The notes under the pieces are model-generated. The model saw only the letters and a program-made list of their open reading frames with translations. It was not told the origin of the DNA and ran no database searches. Positions 34,231 through 42,737 of a DNA stretch of 64,000 nucleotides are shown piece after piece (position 1 is the stretch's first letter; each line of letters begins with the position of its first letter). The stretch lies in assembly GCF_001984195.1 (NCBI RefSeq), contig NZ_MTQN01000011.1, positions 868,001 to 932,000 on the forward strand. The letters are read 5' to 3'. The position numbers and the translations under genes were made by a program. The DNA is from Kribbella sp. ALI-6-A (GTDB taxonomy: Bacteria > Actinomycetota > Actinomycetes > Propionibacteriales > Kribbellaceae).

Positions 34231-36450
34231 GTGGACCAAACCCCCACGTCACCCGATCCCGAGTCGGTCGAGCGGGCTGAGCTGGAGGCCGAGCAGCAGC
34301 ATGTCGACCGGGTCTACGACCGGGTCGAAGCGGCCTCCCGGTCGGCGTCCCGGATCGCGGTCGAGGGTCATCAGCGCGCCCAGGCGCAGAACGTCGGCCG
34401 GGTCCGCGAGGAGGAGCAGACCGGCCTGTACGAGCGCGACGTCCTGGTGTTCGCGGCCGCCCGGCGGATCGCGGAGCTGGATGCCGAGCACGAAGGCCTG
34501 GTGTTCGGCCGGCTCGACTCCGACGGCGGCGAGGACGGGCCGCCCGCGGAGCGCGCGGCCGACCTGGAGAAGCTGTACGTCGGCCGGATCGGCGTCCGCG
34601 ACGCCGAGTACGAGCCGCTGGTGATCGACTGGCGGGCCCCGGCCGCCGAGCCGTTCTACCGCGCGACGTCGACCGACCGGCTGGGCGTCGTCCGCCGGCG
34701 GGTGCTGCGCAACAAGGGCGCGAAGATCATCGGCATCGAGGACGACCTGCTGGCGCCCGAGCGCGCGCCGGAGGACCTGCCGGTGATGGGTGAGGGCGCG
34801 TTGATGGCGTCGCTGTCGCGGGCCCGTGGGCACACGATGCGCGACATCGTCGCCACCATCCAGGCCGAGCAGGACCAGGCGATCCGGGCTCCTGCCCGCG
34901 GTGTCACGGTGATCGGCGGCGGGCCGGGCACCGGCAAGACCGTCGTCGCGCTGCACCGCGCGGCGTACCTGCTCTACAGTGACCGTCGCCGCTTCGAGCG
35001 CGGCGGGGTGCTTGTGGTCGGGCCATCGGCGGCGTTCATGGCCTACATCGAGCGGGTGCTGCCGAGCCTCGGTGAGAACACCGTCTCCCTGCGCGCGGTC
35101 GGCGAGCTGGTCGACGGCGTCCGCGCGACCGCGATCGACGAGGCCGACGTGGCCGCGATCAAGGGCTCGCTGCGGATGACCGGCCTGCTGTCCCGGGCTG
35201 CCCGGGACCGGGTCCCGGAGGCGCCGACCACGCTGCGCGTCTTCGTCGGCGGCGGAACGGTCGAGCTGGACGCGAACCAGCTCGACAACGTCCGCCGCAA
35301 CGCCCTGCGCCGGACGCCGCGCAACCGCGCCGCCGCCGAAGCCCGCAAGGGACTCGTCGCGGCGCTGTGGAGCCGGTTCCCCGAGGACCTGCGCAACGGT
35401 GTGTACGCCGATCGCGAGTCGTTCGGCGACCAGGTCACCGACCTGCCGGCGTTCCGGAGCTTCTTCGCCGCCTGGTGGCCGGTGGTGACGCCGCTGACCG
35501 TGCTGCGCTGGCTCGGCGATCCGCGCCGGCTGACCCGCTGGGCGCGGCACGACCTGACCCCGCAGGAGATCGAGACGCTCGCGGCCGGGATCCGCGGCAC
35601 CGACGAGATCACTGTCGCCGACGTCGCGCTGCTGGACGAGCTGACCCACCTGCTCGGCCGGCCGCCGGTTCCCGAGGCGGGCAAGGACGAGGAGTTCGAC
35701 TGGCTGGAAGGCCTGTCGGACGGCGTGAACGAGGTGCTCACCACGTCGGAGCGGCGGGCCCGCGCGGCCGCGGCGGCCGAGGCCGACGAGCCCGAGGAGT
35801 ACGCGCACGTGCTCGTCGACGAGGCGCAGGACCTGTCCCCGATGCAGTGGCGGATGGTCACCCGGCGCGGTCCGCAGGCGAGCTGGACGATCGTCGGCGA
35901 CCCGGCGCAGAGCTCCTGGCCGGACCCGGACGAGGCCCGGACCGCGATGGAGACGATGCTGTCGCACCTGCAGCGGCACACGTTCCGGCTGTCCACCAAC
36001 TACCGGAACTCGGCCGAGATCTACGCGTTCGCCGGTGAGGTGATCCGGCAACAGATCCCGGACGCCGACCTGCCGGACGCGGTCCGCCGGACCGGCGTCG
36101 GGCCGGAGCACCGGATCTTCGACGCGGACAAGGTCGCCGAGGCCTCGGCCGACGCGGCCGCCGAGCTGCTCGGCCTGGTCGAGGGCACGGTCGGGGTGAT
36201 CGTGCCGCCGAAGCTGCGCCCGGCCGTCGACGCGGTGCTTGCCGAACTCAACGATCCCCGGATCGCCACCCTCACCCCACTGGAGTCGAAGGGACTCGAG
36301 TACGACGCCGTGGTGGTGGTCGAGCCGGACCGGATCGTCAGCGACACCCTCGGGGGCGTCCGCGCGTTGTACGTCGTACTGACGCGTGCCACCCAGCGGA
36401 TGATCACGATCAACAGCACGACTCACTGGTTGCCCGCCCGCGCCTCCTGA
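34231..36450 (+). CDS. HelD-like UvrD-type helicase/ATPase
   Basis: A 739-residue superfamily 1 ATPase of the actinobacterial HelD group, which binds RNA polymerase and recycles stalled complexes. An N-terminal coiled coil (about 10-60) is followed by the VGRIGVRD and VIDWRAPAAEPFYRA motifs, Walker A GGGPGTGKTVVALHRA, the DEAQD box in VLVDEAQDLSPMQ, and C-terminal helicase motifs STNYRNSAEIYAF and ESKGLEYDAVVVVEP. I prefer GTG 34231 (GAGAGGA upstream). An ATG at 34183 lies about 10 nt after TAAGAT (34168-34173) and could give a near-leaderless longer form. Confidence 0.87.
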   Translation: MDQTPTSPDPESVERAELEAEQQHVDRVYDRVEAASRSASRIAVEGHQRAQAQNVGRVREEEQTGLYERDVLVFAAARRIAELDAEHEGLVFGRLDSDGGEDGPPAERAADLEKLYVGRIGVRDAEYEPLVIDWRAPAAEPFYRATSTDRLGVVRRRVLRNKGAKIIGIEDDLLAPERAPEDLPVMGEGALMASLSRARGHTMRDIVATIQAEQDQAIRAPARGVTVIGGGPGTGKTVVALHRAAYLLYSDRRRFERGGVLVVGPSAAFMAYIERVLPSLGENTVSLRAVGELVDGVRATAIDEADVAAIKGSLRMTGLLSRAARDRVPEAPTTLRVFVGGGTVELDANQLDNVRRNALRRTPRNRAAAEARKGLVAALWSRFPEDLRNGVYADRESFGDQVTDLPAFRSFFAAWWPVVTPLTVLRWLGDPRRLTRWARHDLTPQEIETLAAGIRGTDEITVADVALLDELTHLLGRPPVPEAGKDEEFDWLEGLSDGVNEVLTTSERRARAAAAAEADEPEEYAHVLVDEAQDLSPMQWRMVTRRGPQASWTIVGDPAQSSWPDPDEARTAMETMLSHLQRHTFRLSTNYRNSAEIYAFAGEVIRQQIPDADLPDAVRRTGVGPEHRIFDADKVAEASADAAAELLGLVEGTVGVIVPPKLRPAVDAVLAELNDPRIATLTPLESKGLEYDAVVVVEPDRIVSDTLGGVRALYVVLTRATQRMITINSTTHWLPARAS

Positions 36451-36520
36451 CCGGAGGTAGTTGGGCGTTTGAAGAACGGCGCTGTGCGGGGTGTGGCGAT
36501 TGTGGCCGCCCGTTGCGTCT

Positions 36521-36566
36521 GTGACCGCAGTGGTCGCCGGGCAGTTCGGCCCGGCGACCGTGTCAC
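36521..36566. terminator. Terminator between HelD and SixA-like genes
   Basis: GGTCGCCGGGC (36532-36542) pairs perfectly with GCCCGGCGACC (36549-36559) around AGTTCG, and GTGAC/GTCAC (36521-36525 / 36562-36566) can extend the stem. It lies between convergent genes. Confidence 0.7.
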
Positions 36567-36661
36567 GCTGAAGTGGGGCGCCTGCCCCGACGGCAGCAGG
36601 GCAAGGACGACGCGGCTACGACGGTCATCGAGGCGGTGCGGATGCGCCAGGCGCTGAAGGG

Positions 36662-37192
36662 CTACCCCCGCGGGATGACGTAGGAGACCAGGTCGCAGTC
36701 GTCGGGGGCCAGGTCGGACCAGCGGACGGTGTGGTGCAGGACGGTGAGTCCGCTGGTCGGGTACTTGCGGGTCAGCTCGACCCGCTCCGGGCTGGTGCCG
36801 TCGAGCGCGAGCTGGTCGGCCAGCCACGGGATGCCCGGCGCGTGGCCGACCAGGATCACCGTGCGCGCCTCCGGCGGAGCCTCCCGGACGACGTCGAGCA
36901 GGCCGTCGGTGTCGGCGTTGTAGATCCGCCGGTCGAACCACAGGTCGGCGGTGATCGCACCGGCCTCGGCGGCGTACTCCCAGGTCTCCTGGGTGCGGAT
37001 CGACGGCGAGCACATCACCAGGTCGGCTTCGATGCCCTCGGCAACCAAGTACCGGCCGACCGCGGCCGCGTCGGCCCGGCCCCGCTCGGCCAGCGGGCGG
37101 TCGAGGTCGGTCATCGACTCCGGCGGCACCGCCTTCGCGTGCCGCAGCAGCACCAGCGTGCGATCGATCACCAGGTCACTCGGGTCAGCCAT
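36662..37192 (-). CDS. SixA-like histidine phosphatase
   Basis: A 176-residue phosphoesterase of the histidine phosphatase superfamily. The catalytic LRHAKA motif has the phospho-accepting His at about 18; later VMCSPSIRTQETWE and LVGHAPGI supply the second Arg and His. Small SixA proteins remove phosphate from phosphohistidine or small substrates; the target is unknown. ATG 37192 lies exactly 6 nt after TAGGGT (37199-37204, minus strand), so it is probably leaderless. A TTG two codons upstream is a poorer choice. Confidence 0.87.
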   Translation of the reverse strand: MADPSDLVIDRTLVLLRHAKAVPPESMTDLDRPLAERGRADAAAVGRYLVAEGIEADLVMCSPSIRTQETWEYAAEAGAITADLWFDRRIYNADTDGLLDVVREAPPEARTVILVGHAPGIPWLADQLALDGTSPERVELTRKYPTSGLTVLHHTVRWSDLAPDDCDLVSYVIPRG

Positions 37193-37301
37193 CTGCAAAC
37201 CCTAGCCGCAGGACGCCGGTGGTCCCACCCGAGCCGTCCGGGCGCCCGTCACTTCCGGCGCCCATCGCTTCCAGCCGCATGCGTGACTGGACTCCCCTGC
37301 G

Positions 37302-38216
37302 TCAGACCGTCGTGCCCTGCAGGTTCAGGTACACCTGGCGCGTCGCGGTCGAGCGGTTGAGGGTGATGAAGTGAATGCCGGGCGCACCACCGGTGAGCAG
37401 CTTGTCGCACAGCTCGCTCGCGATCTCGATGCCGACCTCGCGGACCGCCGCCGGGTCGTCCTCGACCGCGTGCAGGCGGTCGGTGACAGCGGTCGGCAGG
37501 GCCATGCCGGTCAGCTCGGCCATCCGGTGGATCTGCTTGATGTTGGTCACCGGCATGATGCCGGGCAGGATCGGGATCTCGCAGCCCAGCGCCGAGGCGC
37601 GGTCGACCAGCCGGAAGTAGTCGTCGGCGCCGAAGAACATCTGGGTGATCGCGTAGTCCGCACCGGCCTCGGCCTTCGCGGCCAGCACCCGGGCGTCGAA
37701 GTCGAGGTCGGCGGCCTCCGGGTGCTTGTCCGGGAACGCCGCCACCCCGACGCAGAAGTCGCCCAGGGACTTGACCAGCTCGACCAGCTCGATCGCGTGG
37801 TTCAGCCCCTCGGGGTGCGCGACCCATGGCTGGCGCGGGCCGCCCGGCGGGTCGCCGCGCAGCGCGAGCACGTTGCGGATCCCGGCGCCGGCGTACGCGC
37901 CGACGACCGACCGGAGCTCGTCGCGCGAGTGCGCCACGGCGGTCAGGTGGCCGAGCGGGGTGAGCGAGGTGTCCTGCGCGACCCGCTCGGTGACCCGGAT
38001 CGTGCCGTCACGGGTGGTGCCGCCGGCGCCGTAGGTGATCGAGACGAAGGTGGGGCGCAGCTGCTCGATCTCGCGGATCGACCGCCACAGCACCTCCTCG
38101 GCCTCCGGGGTCTTGGGTGGAAAGAACTCGAAGGAGAACGAGGGGTCGCCGGTCGCGAGCAGTTCACGGATCGTCGGCGTGCTGCCGGGAAGCGTCGAAG
38201 GGAAACCGTTGACCAT
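37302..38216 (-). CDS. metF: 5,10-Methylenetetrahydrofolate reductase MetF
   Basis: MetF reduces methylene-THF to methyl-THF for methionine synthesis. The 304-residue FAD-dependent TIM barrel shows SFEFFPPKTPEAEEVLW near the N-terminus, TYGAGGTTRDGT, NVLALRGDPP, ADYAITQMFF and ILPGIMPVTN, all standard MetF motifs. ATG 38216 is 6 nt after TAGGCT (38223-38228), so the message is probably leaderless. It is divergent from the polyprenyl synthase gene. Confidence 0.96.
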   Translation of the reverse strand: MVNGFPSTLPGSTPTIRELLATGDPSFSFEFFPPKTPEAEEVLWRSIREIEQLRPTFVSITYGAGGTTRDGTIRVTERVAQDTSLTPLGHLTAVAHSRDELRSVVGAYAGAGIRNVLALRGDPPGGPRQPWVAHPEGLNHAIELVELVKSLGDFCVGVAAFPDKHPEAADLDFDARVLAAKAEAGADYAITQMFFGADDYFRLVDRASALGCEIPILPGIMPVTNIKQIHRMAELTGMALPTAVTDRLHAVEDDPAAVREVGIEIASELCDKLLTGGAPGIHFITLNRSTATRQVYLNLQGTTV

Positions 38217-38272
38217 CCCGTCAGCCTACCGGGGCATGGGCTCGCGAGAGGCGACCGACTACCCTCCGAGAC
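38217..38272. promoter_or_regulatory. Divergent leaderless promoters, metF / polyprenyl synthase
   Basis: Only 56 bp separate the two start codons. On the minus strand TAGGCT ends 6 nt before the metF ATG; on the plus strand TACCCT (38260-38265) ends 7 nt before GTG 38273. Both spacings place the transcript start at the start codon. No Shine-Dalgarno fits either gene. Confidence 0.65.
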
Positions 38273-39343
38273 GTGCATGCCGACGCAGACATCCCCACCG
38301 AGATCCAGCGCACGCTGACCGCGTTCCTCGACGTTCAGGAGCAGCGGCTGGCCGAGATCGGTCCCGAGCTGGCCGAGCAGGTCCAGGCCGCGCGGGACGC
38401 GACCAGCGGGGGCAAGCGGCTCCGCCCCTCCTTCTGCTACTGGGGTTTCCGGGCCGCCGGCGGCGACCCGGAGCGGCCGATCCTGTCCGCCGCCGCGAGC
38501 CTGGAGATGCTGCACGTCAGCGCCCTGGTGCACGACGACGTGATGGACTCCTCCGACACCCGCCGCGGAGCACCGTCGGCGCACAAGCGGTTCGAGGCGC
38601 TGCAGCGGGCCCGGTCCGAGGCCAGCGGCGCTGGCGGCGACCCGGTCGGCTTCGGGATCGGCGCGGCGATCCTGCTCGGCGACCTGTGCCTGATCTGGGC
38701 CGACGAGATGCTGCACACCTCGGGGTTCGACGCGGCGGCGCTCGCGCGGGCGTCGAAGTTCTTCGACGCGGTCCGGGTCGAGGTGACCGCCGGGCAGTAC
38801 CTGGACCTGGTCGCGCAGGCCAGCGGCGAATCCGACATGGACCTGGCGCTGCGAGTCCTGCGCTACAAGGCGGCGACGTACACGGTCGAGCGGCCGCTGC
38901 ACGTCGGCGCGGCGCTCGGCGGGGCCGACCAGCACCTGATCGACTCGCTGTCGGCGTACGGGCTGCCGCTGGGCGAGGCCTTCCAGCTGCGGGACGACCT
39001 GCTCGGCGTGTTCGGCGACCCGACCGTGACGGGCAAGCCAGCCGGTGACGATCTGCGCGAGGGCAAGCGCACCGTGCTGATCGCGCACGCGGTCGACCAC
39101 GCGTCGCCGGTGCAACTGGCCGAGTTCGAGCGGCTGTTCGGCCGGCCGGATTTGGACGACGACGAGATCCAGCTGCTGCGCGAGATCTTGCAGGACAGCC
39201 GTTCGGTGCAGGCCTGCGAGGACCTGATCAGCGAACGCACCGCCGAGGCGATGCAGGCCCTCGACCGTTCCCCGATCCAGGACGAGACGTCCCGCAAGGC
39301 ACTCGCGGACCTGGCGATCGCGGCGACCTCCCGGCACCTCTGA
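38273..39343 (+). CDS. Trans-polyprenyl (geranylgeranyl-type) diphosphate synthase
   Basis: A 356-residue isoprenyl diphosphate synthase that extends allylic diphosphates with IPP. The first Asp-rich motif is VHDDVMDSSDTRRG with upstream GGKRLRP; the second is FQLRDDLLGVFGD. Residues just before the first motif (LEMLHVSAL) would set chain length; product is probably C20 but not certain. Start GTG 38273 is leaderless by spacing. Confidence 0.92.
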   Translation: MHADADIPTEIQRTLTAFLDVQEQRLAEIGPELAEQVQAARDATSGGKRLRPSFCYWGFRAAGGDPERPILSAAASLEMLHVSALVHDDVMDSSDTRRGAPSAHKRFEALQRARSEASGAGGDPVGFGIGAAILLGDLCLIWADEMLHTSGFDAAALARASKFFDAVRVEVTAGQYLDLVAQASGESDMDLALRVLRYKAATYTVERPLHVGAALGGADQHLIDSLSAYGLPLGEAFQLRDDLLGVFGDPTVTGKPAGDDLREGKRTVLIAHAVDHASPVQLAEFERLFGRPDLDDDEIQLLREILQDSRSVQACEDLISERTAEAMQALDRSPIQDETSRKALADLAIAATSRHL

Positions 39344-39839
39344 CGTCGCCCGCTCGCCTCACCCCTCTTCGCTTCGGCGCCCTGCGTCGCCCCGCCCCGA
39401 TGTCGTCCCGCCCGCTTCAGCTCACCCCGCTGCGCCCGGCCTCAGCTTCACACCGTCCCCGCCTCGTCTTACCCCCGCGCCGCCTCACCCCGGACGCCTC
39501 GCCCGGGTCGCCTCACCCCGCGGTCGCCCCCCCACCATTCGATGGGTTCACCCTCGAAATGGGGAGGTCGGGGCAGGGCGAGGGGCGGAGGGCGGGTCGG
39601 ACGTCGCGGGTCGGGCGTCCGAGGGTCGCGGGTCGGAGGGCGCGAGTCACGGGTTGGGCGACCGGGGTCGCGGGTCAGCGCTCGGGTGACCGGGGTCGCG
39701 AGCCGGCGGTCGGGGGTTCGGGGTCGGGGGCGGCGAGGTCGCGCTCAAGCCCGGCACCACGTCGTACTACCAGGTCGGACGGGGTCCGAGGTCGCGAGGT
39801 TGGGATCGGGGCGCCCGGGATCGCAAGTCTGGGCCCGGG
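39344..39839. other. C-rich to G-rich skew block, no gene seen
   Basis: From the polyprenyl synthase stop to about 39540 the plus strand is strongly pyrimidine-rich (repeated CTCACCCC-like words). From 39556 to about 39830 it switches to G-rich, with degenerate GGGTCGCGGGTC-like repeats. G-runs at 39561-39596 fit a G-quadruplex pattern. The two halves could fold on each other. It lies between convergent genes, and open frames here are compositional. Confidence 0.7.
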
Positions 39840-40253
39840 TCAGGTTTCGACGATGGTCTGGATCAGCCGGAGCAGGTCGGCGGTGACGTCGAGGTCGCCC
39901 AGCACGATGACCGTGAGCACGCCCCGGCTCTCGTCGTACGCGAGTTCGACGCGCAGCCGGCCCAGCCCGCCCTGGTTGATGGACGCGGTGACGTACGTGC
40001 TGATCCGGTCGGCCGCCGGGCGGTCCACGCCGTCGATCCGGACGACGCTCGACACCTCCGCGTGTCGCTGGGCCGCGACCGAACCCGGCGCCGGAGTGCC
40101 GGTGAACTCCTCCAGGTCCTCACGGGAGATCCGGTACTGCTTGCCGATCCGGGTCGCTTTGAGCCGGCCGTCGCGCACGTAGTTCCGGATCGTCCGGACG
40201 TGCAGGCCCAGCTGTTCCGCGACCTGCTCGACCGAGTACAGCTCCTGACGCAT
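39840..40253 (-). CDS. Excisionase/MerR-type HTH regulator
   Basis: A 137-residue protein whose first 55 residues form a winged HTH of the MerR/excisionase (helix_turn_helix_17) class: YSVEQVAEQLGLHVRTIRNYVRDGRLKATRIG...YRISREDLEEF. The remaining 80 residues are a small alpha/beta domain (RVELAYDESRGVLTVIVLGD) that I do not recognise and that may sense a ligand or dimerise. It is divergent from a hydrolase operon, across an AT-rich repeat cluster that is its probable operator. Confidence 0.83.
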   Translation of the reverse strand: MRQELYSVEQVAEQLGLHVRTIRNYVRDGRLKATRIGKQYRISREDLEEFTGTPAPGSVAAQRHAEVSSVVRIDGVDRPAADRISTYVTASINQGGLGRLRVELAYDESRGVLTVIVLGDLDVTADLLRLIQTIVET

Positions 40254-40269
40254 CTGATTCCTTAGAATT

Positions 40270-40301
40270 CCCTATAGAGTCCGCGATAGGGACTTATAGG
40301 G
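40270..40301. promoter_or_regulatory. Operator candidate: three ATAGGG half-sites
   Basis: CCCTAT (40270-40275), ATAGGG (40286-40291) and ATAGGG (40296-40301) form one inverted and one direct pair; the direct pair has 10-bp spacing. They fill the promoter region shared by the HTH gene and the hydrolase gene. The cluster is AT-rich against a GC-rich background, and TAGGGT (40298-40303) may also be the -10 of the hydrolase. Confidence 0.6.
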
Positions 40302-40313
40302 TAGTTTACGGAT

Positions 40314-41126
40314 ATGACGTACCGATCTTCCACTGGCCAGTCCATCGTGCACGCCCGCTACCGCGAGCTGCTCACTGACTGGCCGGTGCCCAGCGATCAG
40401 CGGCTGGTCGATACCCGCCAGGGCCCGACGTTCGTGGTGTCGAGCGGCCCGGCCGGCGCGCCGCCGCTGATCCTGCTGCACGGCTCCGCCGGTACGGCGA
40501 TCGACTGGTCGTACGACGTCCCGACGTGGAGCCGACACTTCCGCGTACACGCGATCGACGGGATCAGCGAGCCGGGGCTGAGCGCCTCGCCGCGGCCCGA
40601 GATCGGTTCTCCGGCGTACGCCGAGTGGCTGGACGATGTGCTCGAGGGTCTGGAGGTCGACCGGTTCTCGATCGTGGCTCTGTCGCTGGGCGCGTGGTTC
40701 GCTCTGGACTACGCGACGCGGCGGCCAGGTCGCGTGCACCGCATGGCCTTGCTGTCACCGACCGGATTCAGCCGGCAGAAGGTGCTGCCACTGCTGCCTG
40801 CCCTCGCCGTTCGGCCGTTCGGTGCCTGGGGTGTGCGGAAGGCCGTGTCGATGGTGATCGGTCCGCTGCCCGAAGGTCTCGACTGGCAGCACCTGAGCTT
40901 CGGGCTGCTGGTCAACAAGCACTTCGAGCCGCGTCGGGTCAGGCTGCCGATCTTCACCGACGAACAGTTGGCGAAGCTGGACCTGCTGGCGATCGTGGGG
41001 AGCAAGGACCGGATGCTCGACTCGGCCGGGACCGCGCGGCGGCTGCCGGGGCGGTCGGTGGTGATCGACGGAGGCGGGCATCTGCTGCCGCCGCAGACCG
41101 AGCGGGTGCTGGAGTTCCTGGGATGA
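40314..41126 (+). CDS. Alpha/beta hydrolase
   Basis: A 270-residue alpha/beta-fold hydrolase. The oxyanion region is ILLHGSAG, the nucleophile elbow is ALSLGAW, the acid is probably Asp in IVGSKDRML, and the base His is in GGGHLLPP, so the triad is complete. The substrate is unknown. It faces the HTH gene across the ATAGGG cluster and overlaps the DUF4180 gene by four bases (ATGA), so the regulator may control this pair. Confidence 0.87.
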   Translation: MTYRSSTGQSIVHARYRELLTDWPVPSDQRLVDTRQGPTFVVSSGPAGAPPLILLHGSAGTAIDWSYDVPTWSRHFRVHAIDGISEPGLSASPRPEIGSPAYAEWLDDVLEGLEVDRFSIVALSLGAWFALDYATRRPGRVHRMALLSPTGFSRQKVLPLLPALAVRPFGAWGVRKAVSMVIGPLPEGLDWQHLSFGLLVNKHFEPRRVRLPIFTDEQLAKLDLLAIVGSKDRMLDSAGTARRLPGRSVVIDGGGHLLPPQTERVLEFLG

Positions 41127-41461
41127 GCGTCTACGTCAGCGAGAAACCATTGGCCGGCGTGCAGGACGCGATCGATCTGATCGGCGACGCGTCGTACTGG
41201 CATCAGGCTGCGTGGGTCGCAGTGCGGATCGAGGATCTGCCGGCTGGGTTCTTCGATCTGAGCAGCGGGGTGGCTGGGGACATCGTGCAGAAGTTCGCGC
41301 AGTACGGGATGGGGCTTGCAGTGGTCGGCGACGTTTCGGCGTACGAGGCGGGCAGTACGCCGTTCCGCGACTGGGTGCGGGAGAGCAACCGCGGCTGGCA
41401 GTTGTGGTTCGTCGCCGATGTGGAGGCGCTGGAGCGGAAGCGGCGGGAGACCGGGCGCTAG
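41123..41461 (+). CDS. DUF4180 family protein
   Basis: A 112-residue protein with the DUF4180 pattern: DAIDLIGDASY, the long GDIVQKFAQYGMGLAVVGDVS core, and C-terminal RDWVRESNRGWQLWFVADVEALERK. Function is unknown; it resembles small regulatory or immunity-like proteins often encoded beside HTH regulators. It is coupled to the hydrolase gene by ATGA. Confidence 0.87.
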   Translation: MSVYVSEKPLAGVQDAIDLIGDASYWHQAAWVAVRIEDLPAGFFDLSSGVAGDIVQKFAQYGMGLAVVGDVSAYEAGSTPFRDWVRESNRGWQLWFVADVEALERKRRETGR

Positions 41462-41470
41462 ATTGCGCAG

Positions 41471-42331
41471 ATGGGAGAACCCGTCACGCCGAACGCGCCG
41501 CCGCTCCCCCGGCCGCGCATCCTGCGGCAGTCGTGGCTGGATCTGACATTCGTGCACTGGGCGGTCGATCCAGCATCGATCGCCCACTTCTACCCCGCGG
41601 GTACCCGACCTGACGTCTTCGAGGGTCGCGCGTACGTCGGATTGATTCCGTTCCGCATGGTCGCCACCGGCTTCGCCCGTGGGCCGGCGCTGATCGGCGA
41701 CTTCCTGGAAACCAACATCCGCCTCTACTCGGTCGACGCCACTGGGCGGCGCGGGGTGTTCTTCCTGAGTCTCGACACCAACCGGCTGGACGTCGTCGCC
41801 GTCGCTCGCACGGTCTTCGGGCTGCCCTACCGGTGGGCGAGCATGCGGTACGCCGTGGACGCCGATGTCCACACCTACACGACCACGAAGCTCCGGCACG
41901 TCGTCGGGCGGGCGGAAGACACCCGCGCCGCAGACGAGGCGGTCGCGAGCCAGGGCGGGACTGGCGCCGGCACCGGCGAGTCCGACGAGGCGGTCGAGGC
42001 CGGCGCAGGCGCAGGCGCAGGCGAGTTGAACGACGCGATCGCCAGCCGGGTCGTCGTCCGCGTCGGCAAGCCCGTCGACCCCAAGCCACTCGAGCACTTC
42101 CTCACCGCTCGCTGGGGTCTGCACGTCCGCCGGGCCGGCCGCACGTGGTATCTGCCGAACGAACATCCGGTCTGGCCCCTGCGCTCCGCCGAACTGCTCG
42201 ACCTCCGCGCCGCCCGCCTCCTGGCCTCAGTCGGACTGCCCGACCTGACCGCCAGAGCGCCCGACCACGTCGCGCACAGCCCCGGCGTACGGTCGTACTT
42301 CGGCCTGCCTAGAGGATCGGCAAGTCGCTGA
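41471..42331 (+). CDS. DUF2071 (YqjF-like) protein
   Basis: A 286-residue protein with DUF2071 motifs: QSWLDLTFVHWAVDP, YVGLIPFRMV, FLETNIRLYSV and the C-terminal ARWGLHVRRAGRTWYLPNEHP. A Gly/Ala/Glu-rich insert (about 160-180, AGAGAGAGE) interrupts the domain and is probably a surface loop. Function is unknown. ATG 41471 lies 6 nt after TAGATT (41459-41464), so it is likely leaderless and independent of the preceding operon. Its 3' end overlaps the convergent barstar gene by 23 bp. Confidence 0.87.
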   Translation: MGEPVTPNAPPLPRPRILRQSWLDLTFVHWAVDPASIAHFYPAGTRPDVFEGRAYVGLIPFRMVATGFARGPALIGDFLETNIRLYSVDATGRRGVFFLSLDTNRLDVVAVARTVFGLPYRWASMRYAVDADVHTYTTTKLRHVVGRAEDTRAADEAVASQGGTGAGTGESDEAVEAGAGAGAGELNDAIASRVVVRVGKPVDPKPLEHFLTARWGLHVRRAGRTWYLPNEHPVWPLRSAELLDLRAARLLASVGLPDLTARAPDHVAHSPGVRSYFGLPRGSASR

Positions 42332-42737
42332 CCAGATCAGGAACGTCGGCCGCCTCGCGGAGCAGAACCCGAAGCTGCCCGGATTCCAACGTGTCCTCGC
42401 TGAAGATCTGCAGTGCGACCTCGACCGTGTCGTGGTCGTGGTCGAGCAGTTCGCGCCAGCCGTCCCACAGCACGATCTCCGGCTCGCCGGTCGACCGCTC
42501 GCCCAGTGAGTCCGCCAGGGCGTCCCAGTTCCGCCCGAACCAGCGCGGCAGGTCGAAGGCGGTCGCGCAGACGTCCAGGAACCCCGCCTTGTCCAGTACG
42601 CCGGTGGTGTCGAGCCGCACGAAGCCCCAGCCGGCCACGATCACGCTCGCGCTGACCTGCTCGGCGGGCACGTCGGAGCGCCAGCGGTAGACACCGGGAC
42701 GCAGTCCGGCGTCCAGCAGTGCGCGCAGCTCAGTCAT
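42309..42737 (-). CDS. Barstar-family RNase inhibitor
   Basis: A 142-residue barstar-like protein: the helix-rich core DKAGFLDVCATAFDLPRWFGRNWDALADSL carries the classical PxxFGxNWDAL-type motif. Barstar proteins bind and block barnase-type RNases in the cytoplasm. It directly follows, and overlaps by four bases, a gene for such an RNase (42734-43183), so it should be the cognate inhibitor that protects the producer. Confidence 0.92.
   Translation of the reverse strand: MTELRALLDAGLRPGVYRWRSDVPAEQVSASVIVAGWGFVRLDTTGVLDKAGFLDVCATAFDLPRWFGRNWDALADSLGERSTGEPEIVLWDGWRELLDHDHDTVEVALQIFSEDTLESGQLRVLLREAADVPDLVSDLPIL

Noticed and set aside
39400..39900. Possible genes in the C/G-skew block
   Set aside because: Open frames here encode Arg/Gly/Val or Pro/Arg repeats caused by base skew; starts lack ribosome-binding sites.
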